NCBI RefSeq assembly: GCF_040096075.1
Contig: NZ_JBBMFJ010000002.1
Location: 1 to 64,000, forward strand
Source: Brotaphodocola faecis
GTDB lineage: Bacteria; Bacillota; Clostridia; Lachnospirales; Lachnospiraceae
Reading direction: 5' to 3'
Length of the DNA: 64,000 bases
Both the position numbers and the translations under genes were made by a program. Positions 16,580 through 25,202 of the stretch are shown here, one piece after another. The notes beneath the pieces are model-generated. The model was not told the DNA's origin. It did not search any database and saw only the letters and a list, made by a program, of their open reading frames with translations. Position 1 is the stretch's first letter. The number at the start of each line of letters is the position of its first letter.

Positions 16580-17674
16580 GTGACTGACTTATACTTTTTT
16601 ATACTGACTGCCATCAACCTGTTCGTCCTGATTTTTATGTGCGGTCTGGTGAAGTTAAGCGAAACCCTGAATCCCAAACAGGCAAAAGGGTTTCTTGCCA
16701 CATTTATTCTGATTGGCGGAATCTCCATACTGGAGATGATTTCCGTGCTGGTGGATGACGGACCGGTCTGGCTGCGCTGGCTGAATGTGATGTCCAACTA
16801 TCTCGGATTCGGCCTGACACCGGTTGTCCCAATCTGTCTGGCTTATACGCTGGAACGTTCCGAGCGTATGTCCTGGGGGTTGAAAATTGCGGCGGCTGCA
16901 GAAATTCTGTATCTGCTGGTTCTGACGGTCTCCCTTTTCTCCAGCGGACTGGTATTTACGGTGGATGCGGCAAATCACTATTCCAGACAGAAGGGGTTCT
17001 ACATCTACATGATCATGTATTATGCGGGAATTATGTATTTGCTGGTAAAAACGCTGGAGATGGCGCGAAACTTTCAGAATCGTGGGAAGGAGCTGATTTA
17101 TAGCCTGACTGGGTTTCTGGCAGTGGGAACTCTGGTCCAGGTGCTGATTCCATCGGTACATATTACCTGGCTTTGTGTCACGCTCATTGCGGTGCTGTAT
17201 TTTCTGTACTGCAATGAGATGTGGAACCAGTTAGACGGCCTGACCGGGTTGCTGAGCCAGAAGAGCTACTTAAACCGGACTCTGAATCTGCGTCCGGAGG
17301 ACCGGATGCTGATTGTGCTGGATCTGGACGATTTTAAGTATATCAACGATACGTACGGCCATTTGGCCGGAGACCGGTGCCTGAGGGAAATTGCCGGATG
17401 CCTGAAAAAAGCCTATAGCCGTTATGGAAACTGTTACCGCATTGGAGGAGATGAATTCTGTGTTCTTTTGCGGGAACCGGAAAAGGAAGAACTCTGCAAA
17501 GAGAAATTCTTCTGGGTGATGGAAAAACGCAGAAAGGTGGTTTCCATTCTGCCGTTTGTCTCCTATGGCAGTGCGGAGCTTCTTGAGCAGGAGAGTATCC
17601 GCGACACCAAGGCGAGAGCAGACCAGAAAATGTACGAGGATAAAAAGGAACACAAGGAGAGAAAGGGCAGATGA
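16580..17674 (+). CDS. membrane diguanylate cyclase (GGDEF domain)
   Basis: Predicted to make cyclic di-GMP. Of 364 residues, about 1-210 form roughly seven hydrophobic segments resembling the 7TM sensor of some histidine kinases, and about 215-355 form the GGDEF domain with DGLTGLLSQKSYLNR, LDLDDFKYINDTYGHLAGD and the intact active loop RIGGDEF. The RxxD inhibitory site expected before the loop is replaced by RYGN with different spacing, so product inhibition may be absent. GTG start behind AGGAGAGGG. The stop overlaps the smr ATG (ATGA), indicating translational coupling. Confidence 0.9.
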   Translation: MTDLYFFILTAINLFVLIFMCGLVKLSETLNPKQAKGFLATFILIGGISILEMISVLVDDGPVWLRWLNVMSNYLGFGLTPVVPICLAYTLERSERMSWGLKIAAAAEILYLLVLTVSLFSSGLVFTVDAANHYSRQKGFYIYMIMYYAGIMYLLVKTLEMARNFQNRGKELIYSLTGFLAVGTLVQVLIPSVHITWLCVTLIAVLYFLYCNEMWNQLDGLTGLLSQKSYLNRTLNLRPEDRMLIVLDLDDFKYINDTYGHLAGDRCLREIAGCLKKAYSRYGNCYRIGGDEFCVLLREPEKEELCKEKFFWVMEKRRKVVSILPFVSYGSAELLEQESIRDTKARADQKMYEDKKEHKERKGR

Positions 17675-17925
17675 TGAACAGTCCCATTATCGAGTTTGAT
17701 GTGCACGGAATGCGCACGGAAGATGCGGTTGCGGCCATTCAGAAAAAGGTGGATCAGGCCGGAACTGCCGTCTACAAGATCCGGGTGATCCACGGATACA
17801 ATGGCGGTACCCGGATCCGCTCAGCTATCCGGGAAGAGTTCAGTTATGGACGGGAACCGAAGGTAAAGCGCATCACAATGGGCGCAAATGAGGGGATTAC
17901 GGAACTGATTTTGCGGGAATTATAA
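17671..17925 (+). CDS. Smr-domain protein
   Basis: Small stand-alone Smr domain, 84 residues, with FDVHGMRTEDA near the start (the LDLHG-like motif) and VIHGYNGGTRIRSAI (the HGxGxGxLR-like motif). Smr domains act as nucleases on branched DNA or on mRNA in collided ribosomes; the stand-alone form here has no MutS2 part. Start overlaps the previous stop by four bases. A long terminator-like hairpin follows. Confidence 0.85.
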   Translation: MMNSPIIEFDVHGMRTEDAVAAIQKKVDQAGTAVYKIRVIHGYNGGTRIRSAIREEFSYGREPKVKRITMGANEGITELILREL

Positions 17926-17935
17926 AAGAGAATGA

Positions 17936-17982
17936 ACGTGGTGGTTGTGGAATGAAATTCATTTCGCAGCCGCCACGTTTTT
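17936..17982 (+). terminator. terminator after the smr gene
   Basis: Long stem: ACGTGGTGGTTGTGG pairs, with a few wobbles, with the arm ending CCGCCACGT, followed by a TTTTT run. Confidence 0.8.
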
Positions 17983-18047
17983 CATTTTCGTCATTTTTAC
18001 CAATAAAAATCAGGGGGAAAACGAGAGGAAAAAATCATGCAGAAATC

Positions 18048-18073
18048 TTGTGTACTTGTCGACAAGTGCACAA
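18048..18073. promoter_or_regulatory. 26-bp palindrome, candidate operator
   Basis: Centre ACTTGTCGACAAGT is a perfect 14-bp palindrome; after one T/G mismatch pair the arms continue TTGTG and CACAA. Symmetric GT..AC cores are typical of GntR-family operators, and a GntR gene closes this operon. Confidence 0.5.
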
Positions 18074-18257
18074 ATGGAGGAGAGAAAGATGGAGGAAGAG
18101 AAACAGTTGTCAAAATAATAACGAAATAAAAAGCAATTTGGGAGGTCCAATACGGGTTTTTACAGACAAAAAGTATGTTTACATCGACATGTTTGCATTG
18201 TCTTGATGTAATTTGCGTATTTTTCTGATTTTCTGTCAGCATTTTTTCTTTATTTTA

Positions 18258-18274
18258 AAGTGGATCAACCAATT
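18258..18274. promoter_or_regulatory. PdhR/LldR-like operator candidate
   Basis: AAGTGGATCAACCAATT differs at two fixed positions from AATTGGTNNNACCAATT, the consensus of the FadR-subfamily regulators PdhR and LldR, and contains the FadR core TGGNNNNNCCA. It lies about 60 bp upstream of the lctP -35 box. The regulator would be the GntR protein at 24457. Confidence 0.5.
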
Positions 18275-18333
18275 ACACTTTGTTAAGAAAATTACGCCCA
18301 AAAACGGTGAGATTTTCTTGTAAAAGTTACATA

Positions 18334-18362
18334 TTGAACAAAAATGTCACTCTGAATATAAT
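18334..18362 (+). promoter_or_regulatory. promoter of the lactate operon
   Basis: TTGAAC (18334-18339), 17-bp spacer, perfect TATAAT (18357-18362). Transcription would start near 18369, giving a leader of about 110 bases before lctP. Confidence 0.75.
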
Positions 18363-18477
18363 CTGAGTATCAAAAATGACCGCGGACATGAAAAACGTAA
18401 TGAAATTTCAATCTCGAGATTTACTGAATGGGTTAGCAAGTACTGGTATTGGTTTAGCGAATTTTGGAGGTGTTTCT

Positions 18478-20019
18478 ATGTTTTTTCTGTTTCTGCTGGC
18501 GATGATCCCGATTCTCTGGCTGGTGATCGCACTGAGTGTTTTAAAGATGCCAGGGCACAAAGCCTGTTTTCTTGCGTGGGTCCTGACAGCACTGTTATCC
18601 ATGTTCTGCTGGAAATTTCCGGCAGGGAATATGGCAACGGCAACGCTGGAAGGTGTGCTGAATGCATTATGGCCGATCTGCCTGGTCATCATTGCAGCGC
18701 TCTTTACTTACAATCTAATCTTAAAGACCGGTGCAATGGAAGAGATCAAAAAGATGCTGGCCAGTGTATCGACCGATAAGCGCGTGCTGCTTCTTTTGAT
18801 TGGCTGGGGCTTTGGAAACTTTATGGAAGGTATGGCGGGCTTTGGAACCGCGGTTGCGATTCCGGCATCTATGCTGGCTGGTATCGGTGTGGATCCGATC
18901 GGAGCAGTAGTCGGGTGTCTGGTTGTCAATTCCACGCCCACCGCGTTTGGTTCTGTCGGAGTTCCGACGGTGACACTGGTTTCCGTAGCGGGAGTGGAGA
19001 CCATGGCATTATCCACCCATGTGGCAATGCTTCAGGCAATTCTGGTCATCCTTTCTCCATTCCTTCTGGTGGTGATCGGTTCCAGAAGCATCAAAGCACT
19101 GAAAGGCATGCTTCCCATGATCCTGATTGCGGCGCTGTCTTACCTGATTCCCTGGTATGCGGCGGCCTGCTTCATCGGACCGGAGCTTCCGGATATCATC
19201 GGTTCCATCTGCTCCATGGTCTGCATCGTGCTGGCATCAAGAGTGCTGAACCGCGAACCGGCTCCGGAGTATTCCATTGAGGTATCCGGGGAGACAGAGG
19301 GACACAGCTTCTCCGTGGGAGAAGGCTTAAAGGCCTGGTGCCCATTCGTTCTGATCTTTATTCTGCTGATGGCAACCTCCAACCTGTGTCCGCCAATCCA
19401 TAACGCGATTGCCGGAATCAAAACTTCAGTGCAGGTATACAGTGGTGAAAACGCCGGAAAGCTTTCCTTCAGCTGGATCAACACACCGGGTGTGATCATT
19501 TTCGTGGCAGCCATCATCGGCGGCCTGGTACAGGGATCTACACCTGGAGTCATGGCAGGGGTACTTGCAGAAACCCTGAAAAAATACTGGAAGACCATCG
19601 TTACCATCTGTTCCGTCATGGCAACCGCAAAGATTATGAGCTACAGCGGCATGATCTCTGACATTGCAACCCTGCTGGTGGCAATTGCCGGAAGCGCGTA
19701 TCCGTGTATCGCGCCACTGATCGGAGGGGTAGGAGCTTTCGTAACCGGCTCCGGCACATCCACCTGTGTCCTGTTTGGCGGACTGCAGAGCCAGACGGCA
19801 GTATCCCTGGGATTTGATCCGTCCTGGATGGCAGCAGCCAATGTATGCGGCGCCGGTATCGGCAAGATGGTGTGCCCGCAGAGTATTGCAATCGGCGCGG
19901 GAGCCATCGGAGCAGTCGGATCAGAAAGTAAGATCCTGGGAGCGGTATTTAAGTATTTTGCACTGTTCGTAGTGCTGGCCGGTGCCATCTGCTACGCAGG
20001 CGTGCTGATGGGGATCTGA
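18478..20019 (+). CDS. lctP: L-lactate permease family transporter
   Basis: Membrane importer of lactate (or glycolate), 513 residues with about 13 hydrophobic segments. FGNFMEGMAGFGTAVAIPASMLAG near residue 120 and GAFVTGSGTSTCVLFGGLQ near 420 are hallmarks of the LctP/GlcA family. The frame is open from 18376, but I choose ATG 18478, preceded by TTGGAGGTGTTTCT, because the protein then starts MFFLFLLAMIPI as in the family. First gene of the operon that ends with the GntR regulator, so it supplies substrate to the dehydrogenase at 23023. Confidence 0.92.
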   Translation: MFFLFLLAMIPILWLVIALSVLKMPGHKACFLAWVLTALLSMFCWKFPAGNMATATLEGVLNALWPICLVIIAALFTYNLILKTGAMEEIKKMLASVSTDKRVLLLLIGWGFGNFMEGMAGFGTAVAIPASMLAGIGVDPIGAVVGCLVVNSTPTAFGSVGVPTVTLVSVAGVETMALSTHVAMLQAILVILSPFLLVVIGSRSIKALKGMLPMILIAALSYLIPWYAAACFIGPELPDIIGSICSMVCIVLASRVLNREPAPEYSIEVSGETEGHSFSVGEGLKAWCPFVLIFILLMATSNLCPPIHNAIAGIKTSVQVYSGENAGKLSFSWINTPGVIIFVAAIIGGLVQGSTPGVMAGVLAETLKKYWKTIVTICSVMATAKIMSYSGMISDIATLLVAIAGSAYPCIAPLIGGVGAFVTGSGTSTCVLFGGLQSQTAVSLGFDPSWMAAANVCGAGIGKMVCPQSIAIGAGAIGAVGSESKILGAVFKYFALFVVLAGAICYAGVLMGI

Positions 20020-20073
20020 TCCCTCAGCACTTGATAATTAAGATAACAATTTCTGAAAGGGAGGAATCAACAT

Positions 20074-21210
20074 ATGAGTTACATTATTTCTGAAGACGGC
20101 AAGGAGCTTTTAAAAGATGTCCGTGATTTCTGTGTGAACGAAGTCAAAGAGCAGGTAAAGGAATACGATATTTCCGGTGAATGGCCAAAGGAGATTTACG
20201 ATCAGGCCATCGAGATGCAGCTTCACATGATGGATGTGCCGGAAGAGTACGGCGGACTTGGCCTGGATCATATGGATCAGGCAGCCATCGTAGAGCAGAT
20301 CGCCTGGGCGGATGCCGGTGTGGCAGTTACTTTAAACGGTAACGGACTGGCTTTAAAACCGGTACTTCTGGCAGGCAATGAAGGGCAGAAACAGAAATGC
20401 TGCGATATCATCATCAACGGAGGTTTTGGTTCTTTCGCACTGACCGAGCCGAACGCGGGATGTGACGCGGGAGCAGGAAAAACTACCGCAGTCCGCGAGG
20501 GCGATGAGTATGTATTAAATGGAAGAAAGTGCTTTATCACCAACGCCAGCGTGGCAGATTTCTTTGTAGTGACTGCCATGACCGCAAAGGATCAGGGAAC
20601 CAAAGGCATTTCCGCTTTCCTGGTATATAAAGGAACCCCGGGCTTAAGCGTTGGCAATCATGAGAATAAGATGGGTATCCGCTGCTCTACCACCAGCGAT
20701 GTAATCTTGGAGGATGTCAGAATTCCGGTGGAGAACCGTCTGGGTGAGGAGGGAACCGGATTCATTACCGCTATGAAGACTCTGGATCTGGCACGTACCT
20801 GGTGCGCAGTCATCGGTGTCGGCGTAGCACAGAGATGTATCGATGAGGCAGTGGCTTATTCCAAACAGAGAGTACAGTTCGGAAAGCCGATCTGCAAGAA
20901 TCAGGCAATCCAGTTCAAGATTGCGGACATGGAGATCCGTACCGAGGCTTCCAGACAGCTGATCGCGCACTCCATCCGTCTGGCAGACATGGGACTTCCG
21001 TTCAGCAAAGAGTCAGCAGCAGCCAAATGCTTCACAGGTGATTCTGTGATGCAGACCGCTATCGATGCCGTACAGATTCTGGGCGGTTACGGTTACAGCC
21101 GTGAGTATCCGGTAGAAAAACTCATGCGCGACGCGAAGATCTTCCAGATCTTTGAGGGAACCAATGAGATCCAGCGTATGGTAGTCGGCAGAGCCGTGAT
21201 TGGAAAGTAA
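20074..21210 (+). CDS. acyl-CoA dehydrogenase
   Basis: FAD flavoenzyme of the short-chain acyl-CoA dehydrogenase family, 378 residues. FALTEPNAGCDAGAGKTTAV near 128 contacts flavin and substrate, and IFEGTNEIQR near 363 carries the catalytic base Glu. Three domains (helical, beta, helical) fit the family. It precedes etfBA, its normal electron partner. The substrate may be butyryl-CoA/crotonyl-CoA or propionyl-CoA/acryloyl-CoA; the presence of lactate genes makes either plausible. GGGAGG lies before ATG 20074. Confidence 0.92.
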   Translation: MSYIISEDGKELLKDVRDFCVNEVKEQVKEYDISGEWPKEIYDQAIEMQLHMMDVPEEYGGLGLDHMDQAAIVEQIAWADAGVAVTLNGNGLALKPVLLAGNEGQKQKCCDIIINGGFGSFALTEPNAGCDAGAGKTTAVREGDEYVLNGRKCFITNASVADFFVVTAMTAKDQGTKGISAFLVYKGTPGLSVGNHENKMGIRCSTTSDVILEDVRIPVENRLGEEGTGFITAMKTLDLARTWCAVIGVGVAQRCIDEAVAYSKQRVQFGKPICKNQAIQFKIADMEIRTEASRQLIAHSIRLADMGLPFSKESAAAKCFTGDSVMQTAIDAVQILGGYGYSREYPVEKLMRDAKIFQIFEGTNEIQRMVVGRAVIGK

Positions 21211-21242
21211 GACAGGAAAGATATAGCAGGAGGATATAGAAT

Positions 21243-22028
21243 ATGGATATTCTGGTATTTGTAAAACAGGTTCCGGATGACAGCGTGGAGATCCATCTGG
21301 ACGGGGCTGGCGTACCGGCAGTAAAAGATGTAGAGAAGGTAACCAACGCGTTTGATACTTATGCACTGGAGCTTGCAGCCCGCTACACCGAGGCAAACGG
21401 AGGTGAGGTGACTGTGGCAGCCATCGGTACTGAGGACTGCACCAGCATGATGAAGAATCTGCTGGCAGTTGGCGCAAAAAAAGCATACTTATTCAAAGAT
21501 GATGTTTTCGCAGGCGCAGATGAGGGCGCGGTTGCGGCTTATCTGGCAAAGGCAGTAAAGAAATGCGAAGCAGAGAACGGTCAGCCCTACGGCATGATCC
21601 TCTGCGGCAAGGAATCCACCGATGAGATCAGCGGCCAGGTTGGCGCACGTCTGGCAGAAATCCTGGGAACCGGATTTGTATCCAGCGTGATCGAGGTAGA
21701 GCCGCAGGAGGAAGGCCTTGTGGCAAAGCAGGAGACTGAGGAAGGCTACATCCGCTACAGCGTGGCACAGCCGGCAGTCTTCACCATTGCAAAACCGGCT
21801 TATGATCCGCGTTATCCAAACATCAAGGCAAAGCTGGCAGCCAGAAAAGCCGTGGTTCCGGTATTTACCGCAGCAGACGCAGATGTTTCCAAAGAAGAAG
21901 CAAAAGTATCCTTAAAGAGCTACAGTGAGCCGCCGAAGAGAACGGCAGGTGTTCGCATCAAAGAAAAAGAAGCAGCAGAAGCTGTCCGCAAGGCAATGGA
22001 AAAAATGCTTCAGGATAAGGCATTGTAA
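21243..22028 (+). CDS. etfB: electron transfer flavoprotein beta subunit
   Basis: Small subunit of ETF, 261 residues, starting MDILVFVKQVPD as usual, with NAFDTYALELAARY near 35 and GKESTDEISGQVGARLAEILG near 120 (nucleotide-binding loop). Lies between the acyl-CoA dehydrogenase and etfA. Its location with an FAD-linked LDH resembles the electron-confurcating LDH-EtfAB of Acetobacterium woodii, in which lactate oxidation by NAD is driven by reduced ferredoxin; whether this ETF serves LDH, the acyl-CoA dehydrogenase, or both cannot be read here. Confidence 0.94.
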   Translation: MDILVFVKQVPDDSVEIHLDGAGVPAVKDVEKVTNAFDTYALELAARYTEANGGEVTVAAIGTEDCTSMMKNLLAVGAKKAYLFKDDVFAGADEGAVAAYLAKAVKKCEAENGQPYGMILCGKESTDEISGQVGARLAEILGTGFVSSVIEVEPQEEGLVAKQETEEGYIRYSVAQPAVFTIAKPAYDPRYPNIKAKLAARKAVVPVFTAADADVSKEEAKVSLKSYSEPPKRTAGVRIKEKEAAEAVRKAMEKMLQDKAL

Positions 22029-22042
22029 GGAGGAAACCGCAG

Positions 22043-22975
22043 ATGAAAGTACTGGTATATATTGAGACAAAAGAAGGAAGCCCGGTACAGGGAAGCCTGG
22101 AGCTTCTGACCGCCGCAAAGGAACTGGGAGAAACCCTGGCGGTTGCGGTAGAGGATAAAGATGCCGCAGAGAAGGCAGCAGCTCTTGGCGCAAAGGTTAC
22201 GGTATTAAAGACCGGACATGCTTCTGAGGATGCACAGACTGCAGCCTTAGAGGGATACATCAGGGAAACTCAGCCGGAGCTGGTTCTGTTTTCTGGCACC
22301 CAGATCGGAAAAGACCTGGCACCGCGCCTGGCACAGCGTTTCGGCGCAGGCTGTGTGACCGATGTAACCGCAATTGAGAAAGCCGGAGAGGGTGTGGAGT
22401 TTGTACGCCCGGCATACGGCGGAACCGTTCTGGAGCGCCTGGCAGTGTCCGGACCGGTTCAGTTCGCAACGGTCCGCAGCGGAAGCTTTGCAAAGCCGGA
22501 GGCAGCAGAGGGCAGTGTGGAAGAAAAAGACGCGCCGGTAGCAGCAGAAGCATTGAAGGCAAAAGTGATTGACGCGGCAAAAGAGATTGCGGAGGCCGTT
22601 GACCTGGAAGGTGCGGATGTTATCGTAACCGGAGGACGCGGCATGGGTGACGCAGAAGGCTTTAAGCTGGTAGAAGAGCTGGCAGCGCTGCTTGGTGGCG
22701 TAGTCGGCGCATCCCGTCCGGCCATCGAGGAGGGCTGGGCATCCCGTGCCCATCAGGTAGGACAGTCCGGCAAGATTGTTGCGCCGAAGCTGTATATCGC
22801 CTGCGGTGTATCCGGAGCCATGCAGCATGTATCCGGCATCATGGGATCCAAATATATTGTAGCCATCAACAAAGATGAGGCTGCTTCCATCTTTGATATC
22901 GCGGATGTAGGAATTGTGGGAGATGTCAAAGAAATCATTCCTCTTCTGATGGAAGAGATTAAAAACCGCAAATAA
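22043..22975 (+). CDS. etfA: electron transfer flavoprotein alpha subunit
   Basis: Large ETF subunit, 310 residues, with the FAD-binding C-terminal domain: VTGGRGMG near 195, SRPAIEEGWASRAHQVGQSG near 230 and YIACGVSGAMQHVSGI near 252. Length is somewhat below the 320-340 of many EtfA and shows no ferredoxin extension. AAGGAGGAAACC precedes the ATG, 14 bp after etfB. Confidence 0.95.
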   Translation: MKVLVYIETKEGSPVQGSLELLTAAKELGETLAVAVEDKDAAEKAAALGAKVTVLKTGHASEDAQTAALEGYIRETQPELVLFSGTQIGKDLAPRLAQRFGAGCVTDVTAIEKAGEGVEFVRPAYGGTVLERLAVSGPVQFATVRSGSFAKPEAAEGSVEEKDAPVAAEALKAKVIDAAKEIAEAVDLEGADVIVTGGRGMGDAEGFKLVEELAALLGGVVGASRPAIEEGWASRAHQVGQSGKIVAPKLYIACGVSGAMQHVSGIMGSKYIVAINKDEAASIFDIADVGIVGDVKEIIPLLMEEIKNRK

Positions 22976-23022
22976 ACTTGATGATTGGGGCGCTTACCCT
23001 TATAATATGAGGAGGAATTACA

Positions 23023-24441
23023 ATGGAAAAATATAATCAGCTGAATCCGGAAATCATTGCCCAGATTCAGACAGTGTCTGATCATGTTCTCGTTGGAGAC
23101 GATATCAACGTAGATTATGCCAGAGATGAGATGCCGATTTACGGCACCCATATGCCAGACCTGGTGGTACAGCCAACTTCCACGGAGGAAGTGGCTGCAG
23201 TCATGAAAATCTGCTATGAAAATACCATCCCGGTAACCCCGAGAGGCGCAGGCACCGGTCTTGCAGGCGGCGCAGTTCCGCTGCTGGGCGGAGTGCTTAT
23301 GGATACCTCCAAGATGAACCGCATCTTAAACTACGATATGGAAAACTTTGTTGTAGAGATTGAGAGCGGTGTGCTCTTAAATGATCTGGCCAATGACTGC
23401 TTAAGCAAAGGCATGATGTATCCGCCGGATCCGGGTGAAAAATTTGCCTGTGTGGGCGGCAACGTTTCCACCAACGCAGGCGGCATGAGAGCAGTCAAAT
23501 ACGGAGCAACCCGTGATTATGTACGTGCCATGACCGTAGTCCTGCCGACCGGCGAGATCACCCATCTGGGCGCTACCGTATCCAAGACTTCCTCCGGATA
23601 CTCTCTGTTAAACTTAATGATCGGTTCCGAGGGAACTCTCGGCATCATCACCGAGCTGACCTTAAAGATCATTCCGGCACCGAAGGTTGTGGCATCCCTT
23701 ATCATTCCGTTTGAGGACTTAAACACTGCGCTTTCCACCGTTCCGAAGATTAAAATGTCCGGCTTAAATCCGCAGGCCATCGAGTTCATGGAGCGTGAGA
23801 TTGTTTTAAGCTCCGAGCGCTACATTGGCCGCAGCGTATTCCCGCAGGAACTGGAGGGACAGCAGATTGGCGCTTACCTTCTGGTAACTCTGGATGCAGG
23901 CAGCCAGGATGATCTGGACACCATGCTGGAGCAGATGGCAGAGCTGGTTTTAGATGCTGGCGCTATGGATGTTCTGGTAGCAGATACCCCAGCCAAGATC
24001 AAGGATGCCTGGGCAGCACGTTCTTCCTTCCTGGAAGCCATCATGCACGAGACAAAGCTGTTAGACGAGTGTGACGTTGTAGTTCCGGTCAATAAGATCG
24101 CGGATTATCTGGATTTTGTCAACAAGACCGGCGAAGATTGCGGACTGATCATCAAGTCCTTCGGCCACGCAGGTGACGGAAACCTTCACATCTACCAGTG
24201 CTCCAATGATCTGGAAGAGGAAGAGTTCAAGTCCCGTGTCGACAAATTCTTTGAGATCATTTATAAGGAAGCTACCAACTGTGGCGGTCTGGTATCCGGT
24301 GAGCACGGAATCGGTTCCGGCAAGATCAAATATCTGGTAGATTCTGTCGGAGAGACCAACATGGCTCTCATGGAAGGCATCAAGCGTGTCTTCGATCCGA
24401 AGATGATCTTAAATCCTGGAAAGGTCTGCTATCGTCTGTAG
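23023..24441 (+). CDS. lctD: FAD-linked 2-hydroxyacid (D-lactate) dehydrogenase, GlcD/LctD type
   Basis: FAD enzyme of the PCMH/VAO fold that oxidises lactate to pyruvate (glycolate or 2-hydroxyglutarate are alternatives). Of 472 residues, about 45-220 form the FAD domain (PRGAGTGLAGGAVPL near 76; GGNVSTNAGGMRAVKYG near 146) and the rest the FAD-oxidase C-terminal domain with FGHAGDGNLHIY near 380 and SGEHGIGSGK near 425. There is no ferredoxin domain and no membrane segment. With etfBA and LctP upstream it forms a lactate oxidation module. Confidence 0.9.
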   Translation: MEKYNQLNPEIIAQIQTVSDHVLVGDDINVDYARDEMPIYGTHMPDLVVQPTSTEEVAAVMKICYENTIPVTPRGAGTGLAGGAVPLLGGVLMDTSKMNRILNYDMENFVVEIESGVLLNDLANDCLSKGMMYPPDPGEKFACVGGNVSTNAGGMRAVKYGATRDYVRAMTVVLPTGEITHLGATVSKTSSGYSLLNLMIGSEGTLGIITELTLKIIPAPKVVASLIIPFEDLNTALSTVPKIKMSGLNPQAIEFMEREIVLSSERYIGRSVFPQELEGQQIGAYLLVTLDAGSQDDLDTMLEQMAELVLDAGAMDVLVADTPAKIKDAWAARSSFLEAIMHETKLLDECDVVVPVNKIADYLDFVNKTGEDCGLIIKSFGHAGDGNLHIYQCSNDLEEEEFKSRVDKFFEIIYKEATNCGGLVSGEHGIGSGKIKYLVDSVGETNMALMEGIKRVFDPKMILNPGKVCYRL

Positions 24442-24456
24442 GAGGATGAAGTTTAC

Positions 24457-25158
24457 TTGGAAGAGAAAAACAGCCAGAAAGCATACGAACGAGTATTTGA
24501 TTATTTTACGGCGGAGATTACCTCAGGCAATCTCCGCCTGAATGATAAGATCCCAACGGAGCGCGTTCTGTCGGAAACCTTAAAGGTCAGCCGCAATTCC
24601 GCGAGAGAAGCGCTTCACGTTCTCGAGATGATGGGGCTGATCGAGTGCATTCAGGGGAGCGGGAACTATATCCGCTGTAATACAAAGGAATACATGACCA
24701 GGCTGATGTCCCTGACTATGGTACTGCAGCATATCAATCATACAGAAGTATTTGAGCTGCGCTGCGGATTTGAACAGACAGCCCTCTCGGCGGCTATGGA
24801 AGACGCAAAACCGGAGGAACTGGCCCGGATGAAGGAAGTACTGGAAAAGATGGACCAGCCCATGAGTGCTCAGGACAGTGCTGCCCTGGATGTGGAATTT
24901 CATAAGATCTTAATGGAGATGTCCCACAACCAGCTGATGATCTTTTATGTGGATCAGATGGAGGATCTTTTAAAGCTGTTTGTGAAGGACTTAAGAACGT
25001 CGATTCTTTCGGACCGGCGGCGTGCCGCAGTGCTCCGGAAAGCACACTGGGATATTTATGAGGCGCTTGCGGCCCGCGATGAGGCGGCGGGCGCGAAAGC
25101 GTTAAAGAAGCATTTTAATGTAGTGCGCAAGCATCTGAAAAAACTGATCGAAACCTGA
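24457..25158 (+). CDS. GntR-family regulator, FadR/LldR type
   Basis: DNA-binding regulator of 233 residues: winged helix at about 5-75 (NDKIPTERVLSETLKVSRNSAREALHVLE) and an all-helical FCD ligand domain at about 90-225. TTG start 15 bp after the LDH stop, behind GGAGG; an ATG at 24446 is in a different, short frame. Sitting at the end of the lactate operon, it most likely controls it in response to lactate, as LldR does in other bacteria; the site at 18258 and the palindrome at 18048 are its candidate operators. Confidence 0.88.
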   Translation: MEEKNSQKAYERVFDYFTAEITSGNLRLNDKIPTERVLSETLKVSRNSAREALHVLEMMGLIECIQGSGNYIRCNTKEYMTRLMSLTMVLQHINHTEVFELRCGFEQTALSAAMEDAKPEELARMKEVLEKMDQPMSAQDSAALDVEFHKILMEMSHNQLMIFYVDQMEDLLKLFVKDLRTSILSDRRRAAVLRKAHWDIYEALAARDEAAGAKALKKHFNVVRKHLKKLIET

Positions 25159-25202
25159 TATAAAACCATGCGGGGATGTCTTAAGGCAGCCCCGTTTTAT
25201 TT
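25159..25202. terminator. bidirectional terminator between gntR and the minus-strand cluster
   Basis: Stem CGGGG/CCCCG flanked by AAAAC on the left and GTTTTAT on the right, between convergent genes. Confidence 0.65.

Larger units (their letters stand above)
17983..18477 (+). other. noncoding region before lctP (about 495 bp)
   Basis: An AT-rich stretch without a convincing gene. It holds a 26-bp near-perfect palindrome (18048-18073), a PdhR/LldR-like site (18258-18274), a strong promoter (18334-18362) and a leader of about 110 bases. A 30-codon frame at 18037-18129 overlaps the palindrome and is not supported otherwise. Confidence 0.7.

Noticed and set aside
18037..18129. A 30-codon frame upstream of lctP
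   Set aside because: Weak ribosome site, low-quality composition, and it overlaps the 26-bp palindrome; more likely noncoding.
18376..18477. 34-residue extension of LctP
   Set aside because: Begins only a few bases after the predicted transcription start; family proteins start at the ATG with GGAGGT upstream.
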